Shown piece by piece: positions 17,372 through 25,547 of a DNA stretch of 64,000 nt. The position numbers were made by a program, and so were the translations under genes. A model generated the notes under the pieces. The model was not told the DNA's origin, searched no databases, and saw only the letters and a program-made list of their open reading frames with translations. The stretch is from Paenibacillus pabuli (GTDB taxonomy: Bacteria; Bacillota; Bacilli; Paenibacillales; Paenibacillaceae). Numbering within the stretch: the stretch's first letter is position 1; every line of letters starts with the position of its first letter. The DNA is taken from positions 1,054,001-1,118,000 of the forward strand of contig NZ_CP073714.1 in assembly GCF_023101145.1 (NCBI RefSeq), in the 5' to 3' direction.

Positions 17372-19141
17372 ATGAAAAAAATCATCAATCAGGCTGAAAA
17401 TGTTGTCATGGAAATGTGCAACGGGATTGCGCTGGCGCACCCGGAGCTTGAATTTTTGAAAAAATATAAAGTGATTAAACGCAGAGAGATTAATGGGGAT
17501 AAAGTCAGCCTCATCAGCGGCGGCGGTAGTGGTCATGAACCTGCTCATGCAGGTTATGTTGGCAAAGGCATGCTGGATGCTGCGGTTTGTGGAGATGTAT
17601 TCGCATCTCCTTCCCAGATTCAGGTATATCAGGCGATCAAGGCCACAGCCAGCAGGAAGGGTACGCTGCTAATTATCAAGAATTACAGCGGCGACATGAT
17701 GAACTTCAAGAATGCAGCGCATCTGGCAGAGGAAGATGGCATTGACGTGCAATATGTACGGGTTGAGGATGATATTGCTGTACAAGACAGTCTGTATACA
17801 GTAGGACGCCGCGGCGTTGCAGGAACCGTTTTGGTGCACAAAATCGCTGGAGCCGCAGCCGAAGAAGGCCGCAGCCTGGCAGAGGTGAAAGCCGTTGCGG
17901 ATAAAGCAGCTCAGAACGTACGCAGCATCGGATTTGGATTCACCTCCTGTACGGTGCCTGCCAAAGGAACACCGACATTTGAAATCGCTGAAGATGAGAT
18001 GGAATTCGGGGTAGGCATTCATGGTGAGCCAGGCATTCGCCGCGAGAAGCTTGTATCTGCGGATGAGCTTGCAGGACGCATGGTTCAAGCGCTGCTTGCA
18101 GACATGAATCTGGACAACGAGGCATCCGCTGAGATTGCTGTGCTCGTCAATGGCTTCGGTGCTACACCTTTACAGGAGCTTTATCTGCTTAACAATTCGG
18201 TTCAGCGTGAGCTGGCACAGCGTTCAGGTCTAGTTGTAGCCACTACGTTTGTGGGCAATTACATGACAAGCATCGATATGGCAGGTGCATCGGTAACCAT
18301 CCTCAAACTGGACGATGAATTGAAAACGTTGCTGTTCAAGGAAAGTGATACACCGGCGTTCAAAGTGTCTGGTCCTCCGGCAGCGCAAGTGGCATATTCC
18401 GAAGCGCTGGAAGCTGTCGTGACTGAAGATGCGCCTGTATCCTACGAAGTGGAGACACCGGCATCTTCTGCGGTAATCAACAACAATCAATTCTCCCTGG
18501 ATAATATCGTCTACCTGATCGATAAGATGAGTGAGATCATCATTAAGAACGAAGTCCCGTTCTGTGAACTGGATTCCCATGCAGGTGACGGCGACTTTGG
18601 CATGAGCGTAGCGAAGGGCTTCAGACAGCTCAAACGCGAATGGAACCATATCGTGAACGAAGAGAAAAAGGATATCGGTTCATTCCTGGGTGCATGCTCT
18701 CTTGTCATTATGGAATACTGCGGTGGAGCATCCGGCCCAATCTGGGGTTCGGCATTCCGTGCAGCCGGCAAAGCCGTAGGTGACAAGCAGCAATTGAACG
18801 TTGCAGAGTTCGCTGACATGATACAGGCGGCAGTACAGGGGATTCAATCCACAGGAGAGCGTTCCTTTGGACGTGGTGCCGTTGTGGGTGACAAAACCTT
18901 GATTGACGCACTTGTCCCTTGTGCAGACTCATGGACGCAAAGTGCAACGTCTGGAGATGACTTCAAAACGGCGTTTGCCAAAGGAGCGGAAGCGGCAGTA
19001 AAAGGCGCGAAGAAAACAGAAGACATCGTGGCACGCATGGGCCGCGCGGGTACGGTTGGCGATCGCAGTCTGGGCTACCCGGATGCTGGCGCATATGCGC
19101 TCGGTGTCATATTCACAGAGTTGTCTGAGTCAGTGAAATAA
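17372..19141 (+). CDS. dhaKL: ATP-dependent dihydroxyacetone kinase, DhaK-DhaL fusion
   Basis: 589 residues. The DhaK part (1 to about 335) holds the substrate site GGGSGHEPAHAG (H55) and the covalent-binding histidine H217 in GVGIHGEPG. The DhaL part (from about 370) holds the Asp-rich ADP/Mg site (HAGDGDFGMS), GGASGPIWGSAF and the C-terminal GRAGTVGDRSLGYPDAGAYA segment. A fused DhaK-DhaL arrangement is that of the ATP-using kinase (as in Citrobacter), not the PTS-type separate subunits; no DhaM is nearby. It phosphorylates dihydroxyacetone from GldA for entry into glycolysis. The ATG follows the gldA stop directly, with GGGAGG inside the gldA end. Confidence 0.95.
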   Translation: MKKIINQAENVVMEMCNGIALAHPELEFLKKYKVIKRREINGDKVSLISGGGSGHEPAHAGYVGKGMLDAAVCGDVFASPSQIQVYQAIKATASRKGTLLIIKNYSGDMMNFKNAAHLAEEDGIDVQYVRVEDDIAVQDSLYTVGRRGVAGTVLVHKIAGAAAEEGRSLAEVKAVADKAAQNVRSIGFGFTSCTVPAKGTPTFEIAEDEMEFGVGIHGEPGIRREKLVSADELAGRMVQALLADMNLDNEASAEIAVLVNGFGATPLQELYLLNNSVQRELAQRSGLVVATTFVGNYMTSIDMAGASVTILKLDDELKTLLFKESDTPAFKVSGPPAAQVAYSEALEAVVTEDAPVSYEVETPASSAVINNNQFSLDNIVYLIDKMSEIIIKNEVPFCELDSHAGDGDFGMSVAKGFRQLKREWNHIVNEEKKDIGSFLGACSLVIMEYCGGASGPIWGSAFRAAGKAVGDKQQLNVAEFADMIQAAVQGIQSTGERSFGRGAVVGDKTLIDALVPCADSWTQSATSGDDFKTAFAKGAEAAVKGAKKTEDIVARMGRAGTVGDRSLGYPDAGAYALGVIFTELSESVK

Positions 19142-19156
19142 ATATAATGTGAAGCG

Positions 19157-19351
19157 CTAACGAACTTACCGCACCTTAAAAGGCAGATCATCAACGGTTG
19201 CCAGATTTAACGAACCTCAGTCACGCTATTTCGTCATAAAAGGGCGTTGAAGCCTCAAAAATAAGCCAAATCGATGAAATAACTTCTCTGTGATTCGTTA
19301 GATCCCAGATCTGGTCATATAGGAGCGAATAGCGTGTGTCAGGTTCATTAA
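19157..19351 (+). repeat. 195-bp intergenic repeat element, copy A
   Basis: This element is built from a unit of about 28 bp, roughly TAACGAACCT-N5-ACGTTATTTC. Two units point forward (from 19157 and at 19208-19235) and two point backward (19272-19300 and 19322-19350), so the element can fold into nested hairpins. A diverged copy of the same length lies inverted at 24188-24382, and the two align almost end to end, including the stretches between units. There are no genes inside and no transposase. It may be a MITE- or REP-like element. It begins 15 bp after dhaKL and precedes its terminator. Confidence 0.75.
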
Positions 19352-19368
19352 AACAAAATAGCAACTAG

Positions 19369-19416
19369 AAGGGGATGTCCACCGTCATATTCATGACTTA
19401 GGGGACATCCTCTTTT
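19369..19416 (+). terminator. Terminator after dhaKL, with conserved loop shared with 42103-42150
   Basis: GGATGTCC/GGACATCC stem, inner GTCAT/ATGAC stem and loop ATTC, then a T-rich tail (CTCTTTTT). The inner CCGTCATATT-N-ATGACTTA segment recurs in the terminator at 42103-42150 although the outer stems differ. Confidence 0.85.
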
Positions 19417-19525
19417 TCATATTGATCATTCGCTCACGCTCGTGGAATCGATCTTCAATCGCATCGAAGGTTTGATACTGCCTCCTGCCTCCCCTTGGTT
19501 TGCTATTCTTTTTCATTTTCTTCAT
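19391..19525 (-). CDS. Possible small basic peptide (44 residues)
   Basis: A minus-strand frame from ATG 19525 (or 19516) to TGA 19391-19393 encodes a Lys/Arg-rich peptide: KKMKKNSKPRGGRRQYQTF, then DAIEDRFHERERMINMKKRM. The amphipathic, charged character is unlike random sequence here, but the ribosome site is weak (AGGAG 14 bp upstream) and the stop lies inside the terminator hairpin of dhaKL. I do not recognise it; it could be a real small protein or the remnant of a gene. Confidence 0.3.
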   Translation of the reverse strand: MKKMKKNSKPRGGRRQYQTFDAIEDRFHERERMINMKKRMSPKS

Positions 19526-19566
19526 TGGTGAAGACCTGACTCCTATTTTGACGCGATTCTGTTCTG

Positions 19567-20118
19567 TTATTTTGTTGAATATGCCGTTGTCCCTTTTGTA
19601 TATAGATTATCCACTAACTCAAAAAATTCTTCTGGCGATAAATCCTTTTGTCGCTGGATCCAAAGACGAAATAAAGAGAGTGATGTTGAAATGTGAAACT
19701 CGATCAGGTATGGCGTTAAGGGGCTGTTTGGCGGTAAATTTAATTCCAATCTGCCAAGGGTGATTTCTCTTTTCAAGCGTTCTAAAAAACGAATACTGCC
19801 ATAGTCGCCCAAAAAGGCATTGAGTACCGAAAGATATTCCTTGTTTTCCAAACAATGAAGCGTATCTTGAACAGTATGGGAAGATAGCTCTTTTTTCGCC
19901 AATTCTTCTTTTATGTAGTTCAATAAGTCATTTTCAACAAAGTCTAACAATTCGTAAATATCAGTAAAGTATTGATAAAATGTGCTGCGGTTATATCCCG
20001 CCTTATTCGTAATCTCTTGAACCGAGATTTTTTCAATCGGCTTTTGACTATATAACTCACAAAAAACATTGATAAACGTTTGTCTTGTTTTTTCCGTGAT
20101 CTGGGGCTGCTTTTTCAT
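19567..20118 (-). CDS. TetR/AcrR-family regulator
   Basis: 183 residues. N-terminal helix-turn-helix at about residues 10-58 (VQEITNKAGYNRSTFYQYFTD), then a helical ligand-binding region without recognised subfamily. It diverges from a ketopantoate-reductase-like gene across 149 bp and most likely represses it. The gene and its divergent partner are visibly richer in A+T than the flanking dhaKL and alaX genes, which suggests arrival as a pair by transfer. Start ATG at 20118; a ribosome site is weak (GGAGAAA). Confidence 0.82.
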   Translation of the reverse strand: MKKQPQITEKTRQTFINVFCELYSQKPIEKISVQEITNKAGYNRSTFYQYFTDIYELLDFVENDLLNYIKEELAKKELSSHTVQDTLHCLENKEYLSVLNAFLGDYGSIRFLERLKREITLGRLELNLPPNSPLTPYLIEFHISTSLSLFRLWIQRQKDLSPEEFFELVDNLYTKGTTAYSTK

Positions 20119-20174
20119 TTTTTTCTCCTATCGGTAACAAGAGTATCATCCGACAAATAATTAAAAATTGATGT

Positions 20175-20226
20175 TTGATCAAGGGCATAATAACGATTTA
20201 TGATTAAATCATACAACACGTTGTTG
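20175..20226 (+). promoter_or_regulatory. Promoter and probable TetR operator
   Basis: TTGATC at 20175-20180 and TATGAT at 20199-20204 (18-bp spacer) face the downstream reductase-like gene. The perfect palindrome TGATTAAATCA (20201-20211) overlaps the -10, and the imperfect palindrome CAACACGTTGTTG (about 20214-20226) lies just downstream. Either would block transcription if bound by the divergent TetR protein. Confidence 0.5.
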
Positions 20227-20267
20227 CATAGTCAAGAGAGATTGTTTAAAAAAAGAGGGAGGATGTT

Positions 20268-21176
20268 ATGTCCGTTAAACAAAATAGAATTTTAATATAT
20301 GGTGCAGGTGTTATAGGGAGCATATACGCAATGAGATTCATTGAAGCAGGACTTGACGTTACGATGTTTGCACGTTCTGATCGATTTAAAACATTGAAAG
20401 AAAAGGGCCTGCAATATCATGAAAAAGGTACGGTTAAATCGATTAAAGTCAATGTCATTGATACGCTTGAAAATGATGATGTATATGATTTTATTTTCGT
20501 TACTGTTCGTTATGATCGAGCCGAATCAGCGTTGTTAGCCCTACAAGACAATCAAAGCAAAAATATTGTTACAATGACTAATAATTCAATTGGATTTTCT
20601 TCGTGGCTAGATCTGGTTGGAGATAGACTTTTACCCGCTTTTCCCGGTATTGGCGGACAGATTAAAGAAGGAGTATTATTTGCCCGATTTCTACCAAAGA
20701 TTCTGGTGACTACTGTGTTCGGAGAAATTAGTGGTTTAGTGACAGAACGTGTAGAGAACCTGGCAAAAATATTTAAAACAGCAAAACTCCCCTGGGCAAT
20801 TAAAAAGGATATGAGATCGTATCTAATAACGCATTCAGTATCAGACATTGCATTGCTTGGCTTTTTGAAAATGGATAATAAGATCATTAACCCCGATACA
20901 GCTAACAACAGAAAAACGGCACATGAAATAACACACACTTTAAAAGCATATTTAAGAGCCATACAAAAAGCGGGTGTTGCTATTAATCCATCTGCATTTA
21001 AAATAGTGCTTACATGTCCAGACTTCATTTTGGATTTGTTGTTTATGCTATGGTTGCGGACTGAAATGGTGAAGGATATGATGTTGCCGGACTATGCGAG
21101 TAGTGCAAACAACGAAGTTGTGCAGCTGAATAACGATTTATTGAAGTTTTTGAGTCAAAAAGGTATTACACCCTAA
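20268..21176 (+). CDS. Ketopantoate reductase (PanE/ApbA)-like protein
   Basis: 302 residues. The N-terminal Rossmann fold has the dinucleotide motif ILIYGAGVIGSIYA (about residues 8-21), and the C-terminal helical domain is of the ApbA_C type. True 2-dehydropantoate 2-reductases use NADPH in coenzyme A synthesis, but the typical catalytic region is only loosely kept and the context (paired with TetR, no pan genes) argues for another 2-oxo acid or a detoxification role. Start ATG at 20268 has GAGGGAGG. AT-rich like its regulator. A terminator-like structure follows. Confidence 0.72.
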   Translation: MSVKQNRILIYGAGVIGSIYAMRFIEAGLDVTMFARSDRFKTLKEKGLQYHEKGTVKSIKVNVIDTLENDDVYDFIFVTVRYDRAESALLALQDNQSKNIVTMTNNSIGFSSWLDLVGDRLLPAFPGIGGQIKEGVLFARFLPKILVTTVFGEISGLVTERVENLAKIFKTAKLPWAIKKDMRSYLITHSVSDIALLGFLKMDNKIINPDTANNRKTAHEITHTLKAYLRAIQKAGVAINPSAFKIVLTCPDFILDLLFMLWLRTEMVKDMMLPDYASSANNEVVQLNNDLLKFLSQKGITP

Positions 21177-21212
21177 AAACGAAAACAGAGATCAGGGTTA
21201 GTACGTTGTAAC

Positions 21213-21272
21213 GTCATGCTACTGATATTCACGTGACCGCCCCTGTAGCATGACTTGCAGAGCGGTCTTTTT
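21213..21272 (+). terminator. Terminator with an overlapping alternative hairpin
   Basis: GTCATGCTAC (21213-21222) pairs perfectly with GTAGCATGAC (21245-21254). Overlapping it, GACCGC (21235-21240) pairs with GCGGTC (21262-21267), followed by five T. The two stems share bases between 21235 and 21254 and cannot easily form together. The second is a terminator for the reductase-like gene; the first would compete with it. Confidence 0.6.
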
Positions 21273-21441
21273 GATATGAAAAAGAAATGCTTGCAGGCTG
21301 AAACTTGGCTTGTTTATGCCAGATAGTGTAATCTGGAGATCAGGTACATAAGGATTTTGCATAGATCTGAAAGTAACGTTGCATTCGTTAAAATGATAAA
21401 GCAGCACTCTACTTTGAACAAGAAGGGATTGGAATGATTTG

Positions 21442-22620
21442 ATGACGCAAAAAATCTATTATGACTCCGCATACATACGCGAGTGGCATACACAAATTAC
21501 AGGCAGAGTGGACAAGGAAGACGGTATATATGTGACGCTGGCAGAGACGGCTTTTTACCCCCATGGAGGTGGACAGCCTTGTGATCTGGGACAGATCGGT
21601 GGCATTGCCGTGCTGGATGTGATCAGTGAAGACGGTGAGGTGCTGCATAAGCTGGAGCGTGCGCCGGAGCAGAATGACGTGCATTGCCACATCGATTGGC
21701 AGCGCAGATTCGATCATATGCAGCAGCATAGCGGGCAGCATTTGCTGTCGGCTATTACGCTGAAGCTGGCAGACGCGATGACACTCAGTTTTCATCTGGG
21801 GACAGATTACATCACGATTGATGTGGCCGCAGCCGAACTGGGAGCGAACCAACTGGCTGCAATTGAAATGGAGGTCAATCAGCAGATTTACCGGAATGCC
21901 AAAATCAGCAGTTCCTGGGTCACAGTGGAAGAAGCGGCCCGTCTGCCGCTGGTGAAGCAGCCTTCCGTAACCGAAGATATTCGCATCGTAGAGATGGAGG
22001 GTGTGGAATATAACGCTTGTGGTGGAACACATGTGTCAGCCACTGGTGAGATCGGGATTATTAAACTGTTGAAAACCGAGAAAGTGAAGGGCGGCACCCG
22101 GATTTATTTTAAATGTGGAACCCGAGCGCTGAATGAGTTCAACGCCGCGCAAAGCGTGCTGACCGGAATTACAGCTAAATTGAAGACCAGCCGGGAAGAG
22201 CTTGCGGAACGGATCGACAAAATGGAAGCAGAACAAAAGCAGCTGCAAGCAGAGTTAAACGCGGTGAAAGCTTCCAATGATGCTTATTATGCGCAGGAGC
22301 TCCTATCTGCACGGGAAGGGCTTGTCATTGCCCAAATCTTTGAGGACAAATCGCTCAAGGATATGCAGAGTCTGGCAACCAAGCTGACATCGGAACATGA
22401 GGGACTAGTACTCTTTGCCAGCATCTCGGAGGCCAAAGTTGTATTGGCACAGAACGGGCAGCCGCCAGAGTGGGCTTGTGGACCTTTTTTTAAGGGCAAT
22501 CTCGGAGCTTACCAGGGCAAAGGCGGCGGCAGCGACAAAATGGCTCAAGCGGGCTTTGCCAGCAGCGAAGATGCGATCGCATTTTATGAATTTACGAAGG
22601 AACAACTGGGACATCACTAA
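21442..22620 (+). CDS. Alanyl-tRNA editing protein AlaX, long form with DHHA1 domain
   Basis: 392 residues. Free-standing relative of the alanyl-tRNA synthetase editing domain, which removes serine or glycine wrongly attached to tRNA-Ala. The metal site is present: H96-x3-H100 in HSGQHLLS and C193-x3-H197 in ACGGTH. The N-terminal ETAFYPHGGGQP motif is characteristic. A coiled-coil linker (about 240-280) leads to a DHHA1 domain ending GGGSDKMAQAGF, so this is the long AlaX-L form. Start ATG 21442, or TTG 21439 directly before it; the ribosome site is GAAGGGATTGGA. It lies alone and in the opposite GC style to the preceding AT-rich pair. Confidence 0.9.
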   Translation: MTQKIYYDSAYIREWHTQITGRVDKEDGIYVTLAETAFYPHGGGQPCDLGQIGGIAVLDVISEDGEVLHKLERAPEQNDVHCHIDWQRRFDHMQQHSGQHLLSAITLKLADAMTLSFHLGTDYITIDVAAAELGANQLAAIEMEVNQQIYRNAKISSSWVTVEEAARLPLVKQPSVTEDIRIVEMEGVEYNACGGTHVSATGEIGIIKLLKTEKVKGGTRIYFKCGTRALNEFNAAQSVLTGITAKLKTSREELAERIDKMEAEQKQLQAELNAVKASNDAYYAQELLSAREGLVIAQIFEDKSLKDMQSLATKLTSEHEGLVLFASISEAKVVLAQNGQPPEWACGPFFKGNLGAYQGKGGGSDKMAQAGFASSEDAIAFYEFTKEQLGHH

Positions 22621-22699
22621 TCAACCGTCCCGCTGTTTAATAGGACCTGGGCTAAGTAGATCGTGACGTGGGATCAAAAGCAGAGGGGGGGACCGATAG

Positions 22700-24004
22700 A
22701 TGACAGAACGCATTCCGTGCATACGAGAGGGGTGCCCAAATACGATTTTGCCAGCAACGGCTGCCAAAACTGGTGGGTACTGCATGCCTTGCAAGCAGGA
22801 GATGGAACGCGAGGCACATCAAAGATATATTGAAGCTAATCGGCGCGACGTGAACTTGTATGAGGGAATGACGGACCCTGTGGAGATTCTGAAAATCATG
22901 CATACCCGCCAGGTTCATGATCCACTAATCCGTTATGCGGCATATGAGCAATCCAAAGAACAGGTATATCTGTCCTTGTCTACAGAGCAGCAAGGCCTCA
23001 TGATCGATTATGCGATGCAACAGATTCGTGCAGGGGATGAGGATACAGGCAAAGATATTTTGGTATATCTGGTTTGTTACCATGATGCCTCGTTATCTGC
23101 ACAGATTCCGGAGCTGTTGGAGCGCGAAATCTACTACCCTGTCATTTTGTATAAGAGTGCCTCTGCCAAAGTGCGTGATCAACTCTTGAGGCAGGTGAAC
23201 ACCGATGATGAGAATCGGAATATTCTGTTGCTCATGCTCGCTTATATTGGAGATGAAATTGTGGTACGTCAGTTCCAACAATGGAGGCAGTCTCCACCTC
23301 GCTGGGCAGATCAGCTGCATGTTCCACCGGAGCACTATACAACCGAAGCCGGTTGGGAGTTGACGAATGAAGGGCAGCGCAGGGATTTATTTACCACCCC
23401 ATGTTATTCACTCTATAAAGTAAAAGAGGATGATGGGGCTGACAACACATCCAATGGCGATCCAATCTCCATTCTTCTGCCCAATGCCGATAACTGTAAG
23501 TGGTGTGGCGGTTCGTTAACGACCTTAATTGATCTGGATGTACAGCATCCAGCATTGCAGGATGTTGCTTGGAACAGCGATCGACTTCAAGTGCGGACTT
23601 GCGTGATATGCAGCTGTTATGGCGTCGTTTATATGGAAATGGATTCAGCAGGTAAACCATGCTGGAGTGCACTTAATGTGATGCCAATGGGGGCGGATGA
23701 TCTTGACCCGGATGACTATGTTAAGCTTGCACCGGATGCAGGACGGCAGTTTCGGATAGCGACTGCACCGCGTCAGCCGTTCCATGCCAGTGAGTGGGCA
23801 ATGGAGCCTTCTGCATCCCAGATCGGGGGCCATCCCGGATGGGTTCAGGACGCGGAGTATCCGATCTGCCCATGCTGTTCCACGAGAATGAAGGCTATCG
23901 GACAACTGGACTGGGGCGAGGTTGAGGAATACGGAGAAGGCATGTATTACATGTTCATTTGCGAGCCATGCCAGCTGACTGCGGTATCTTATCAACAATC
24001 CTGA
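22700..24004 (+). CDS. DUF1963-like protein with N-terminal zinc-ribbon-like motif
   Basis: 434-residue cytosolic protein. The start has two Cys pairs (CIREGC near residue 6 and YCMPC near 28) that could bind zinc; a helical region with HEAT-like character follows to about 200. The C-terminal half has further Cys pairs (CKWCGG near 263, CVICSC near 295, CPCCS near 394) and an IGGHPGWVQDAEYP motif as in YwqG/DUF1963 proteins. The function of that family is unknown. Start ATG at 22700 follows a purine-rich AGAGGGGGGGA. A strong terminator follows. The number of Cys pairs suggests a structural zinc role (inference). Confidence 0.6.
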   Translation: MTERIPCIREGCPNTILPATAAKTGGYCMPCKQEMEREAHQRYIEANRRDVNLYEGMTDPVEILKIMHTRQVHDPLIRYAAYEQSKEQVYLSLSTEQQGLMIDYAMQQIRAGDEDTGKDILVYLVCYHDASLSAQIPELLEREIYYPVILYKSASAKVRDQLLRQVNTDDENRNILLLMLAYIGDEIVVRQFQQWRQSPPRWADQLHVPPEHYTTEAGWELTNEGQRRDLFTTPCYSLYKVKEDDGADNTSNGDPISILLPNADNCKWCGGSLTTLIDLDVQHPALQDVAWNSDRLQVRTCVICSCYGVVYMEMDSAGKPCWSALNVMPMGADDLDPDDYVKLAPDAGRQFRIATAPRQPFHASEWAMEPSASQIGGHPGWVQDAEYPICPCCSTRMKAIGQLDWGEVEEYGEGMYYMFICEPCQLTAVSYQQS

Positions 24005-24073
24005 TGAAGGAAGCAATGATTGGATTATTTCATAAAATTCAATTCAGAAGTTGGAATGACAGTCGAATATTCA

Positions 24074-24118
24074 AAAGGGGCTATCTGTATGGTTAGAACA
24101 TTACAGGATAGCCCCTTC
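24074..24118. terminator. Symmetric terminator after the DUF1963-like gene
   Basis: GGGGCTATC-T-GTA pairs with TAC-A-GGATAGCCCC around a 12-base loop; A-rich bases before and T bases after allow use from either strand. Confidence 0.8.
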
Positions 24119-24187
24119 GTATGACCAGAGGCAGTCCCACAGGTCATGAGGATTATACTGGACGCCACATGTACACGTTACTTTTTT

Positions 24188-24382
24188 CTAACGAACCTGG
24201 TACACGTTATTTCCTCCCATTTGCAACGTTCTGAGATGTAACGAATTACAGAGACGTTATTTCATCGATGCGGTCGATTATAAGGCTCTGCCCCTGTTGT
24301 TACAGCGAAATAACGTCACTGAGGTTTGTTAAAGTTTGCATGCCTTGAGAATCCGCCGTTTAAGGTGTAACAGGTTCGTTAG
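24188..24382 (-). repeat. 195-bp intergenic repeat element, copy B (inverted relative to copy A)
   Basis: On the minus strand it begins CTAACGAACCTG and runs parallel to copy A at 19157-19351, with the same four-unit plan. On the plus strand, units lie at about 24188-24217, 24238-24267, 24305-24334 and 24364-24382. Many differences between the copies keep the inverted pairing, which suggests selection for structure or old related insertions. It fills most of the gap between the DUF1963-like and DUF1801 genes; the rest of that gap shows nothing else. Confidence 0.75.
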
Positions 24383-24447
24383 CGTCCCGGGCAAAAGGAG
24401 AAATGAAATTTCGGGCTGTCTCATTGGTGACCTTTTTATTTAACGGC

Positions 24448-24795
24448 TTAGAGTTCTGCCGATGCCTGTGTCAGAAGGTCAGCGAGCCACTTATAGTCCG
24501 GCGTATCTTTTTCCTTGATCTTGATGGTTTTACGTTCCGCGGGGCCTTCAAATATCCCATCTGGCAGATCAAGTCCGGCTGCATTGAAGATCGTGAAGGA
24601 TACAGCCGGCTTGGAAGGGGAGATGACCGCCGCATATTTACCGTTTTTCAGGAAATGAGGTTTTTTGTATTGCACACGTTCCTCTACTTCAGGGATGGAC
24701 TCTTGTACCAACTCCCGCAGTTTACTTGCAACCTGGACTTGCCATGGTACCGTGATCTGTTCGATAAATTCAGTGACTTCCGCATTCCTATTCAT
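24448..24795 (-). CDS. DUF1801 (YdhG-like) protein
   Basis: 115 residues. The VQYKKPHFLKNGKYAAVISP stretch and the KTIKIKEKDTPDYKWLADLL end are characteristic of DUF1801/YdhG-type small cytosolic proteins, some of which are described as iron-binding chaperones (YdhG/Fra). Start ATG at 24795 has GGAGGGTGG upstream and overlaps the stop codon of the preceding GNAT gene by 4 bp; a longer frame to 24837 would overlap that gene without a ribosome site. It is translationally coupled to the GNAT, but a shared pathway is not evident. Confidence 0.75.
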   Translation of the reverse strand: MNRNAEVTEFIEQITVPWQVQVASKLRELVQESIPEVEERVQYKKPHFLKNGKYAAVISPSKPAVSFTIFNAAGLDLPDGIFEGPAERKTIKIKEKDTPDYKWLADLLTQASAEL

Positions 24796-25367
24796 GCTTG
24801 TCCACCCTCCACATTGATTTGATTTTGTGCTTCCCATTCAGGTCTCAGAATTCCCATCATTAAGCGATCATAGCGTTTTCCATCACGATACACAGCTGAT
24901 CTGGCGCGACCTTCCAGCTGAAAGCCGACCTTCTCATAGGCACGGATGCCCTTTGCATTGTAGGCGATGACATCCAGTCCTACCCGGTCCAGATTCAATT
25001 CATGGAACGCATATCTCAACATGAGATTCAGCGCTTCCGTTCCGTACCCCTTGTTGCGATGCTCTGCGAGTCCGATGCCAATGGCAAGCTGTCCGCAGCG
25101 GTTGTTCCATTCAATGCTGTGAATGACAACGAATCCGATCAATTGTTCATCCTCACGTGTACGAAGCCGGAAGTAAACTTCCTTGTCCTTTGTCTCGCCT
25201 TCGTCTTCGAGCTGTTTTTCCGAATAAGGGATGGCAATGTCCGTATCCACATTTCGCAAATATTCAGGGTCTTCATTCCATTGCAGCATGGTTTGCACAT
25301 CTTCTGCACGGGGAGGAGTCATCTTCAACCGTTTACTATAAAACAGATTTTCAGTTGTTAGTGTCAT
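24792..25367 (-). CDS. RimJ/RimL-type GNAT acetyltransferase
   Basis: 191 residues, GNAT fold. Typical features are the start (LKMTPPRAEDVQTMLQWNED), the acetyl-CoA loop around EHRNKGYGTEAL near residue 110, and the end motif GIRAYEKVGFQLEGRARSA near 150. This pattern is that of RimJ/RimL/SpeG-like enzymes acting on protein N-termini, polyamines or small amines. Start ATG at 25367 follows AAAGGAG; the longer frame to 25472 has no ribosome site. It forms a two-gene unit with the DUF1801 gene. Confidence 0.82.
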   Translation of the reverse strand: MTLTTENLFYSKRLKMTPPRAEDVQTMLQWNEDPEYLRNVDTDIAIPYSEKQLEDEGETKDKEVYFRLRTREDEQLIGFVVIHSIEWNNRCGQLAIGIGLAEHRNKGYGTEALNLMLRYAFHELNLDRVGLDVIAYNAKGIRAYEKVGFQLEGRARSAVYRDGKRYDRLMMGILRPEWEAQNQINVEGGQA

Positions 25368-25547
25368 GGGGGGCTCCTTTGGATCAGATAGCCTCACTAT
25401 AATGGAAATTTCAGGGCCCCACAATAGACATTTTATTCGTGTTTCTGAATCTGTTGTCAGGAAACCTGTCATGGTAGTATTATATAAACAATAGACATAT
25501 ATTCAGTGGTACAACACACAACAAAATGGTCGGCAGGAGTGGTAGAT

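Noticed and set aside
16775..17548. 257-codon minus-strand frame across the gldA-dhaKL junction
   Set aside because: Antisense to two certain genes; Cys/His/Arg-rich translation typical of a shadow frame.
21370..21392. GTAACGTTGCATTCGTTA, similar to part of the 195-bp repeat unit
   Set aside because: Only the outer cores match and the middle is missing; too short to call a third copy.
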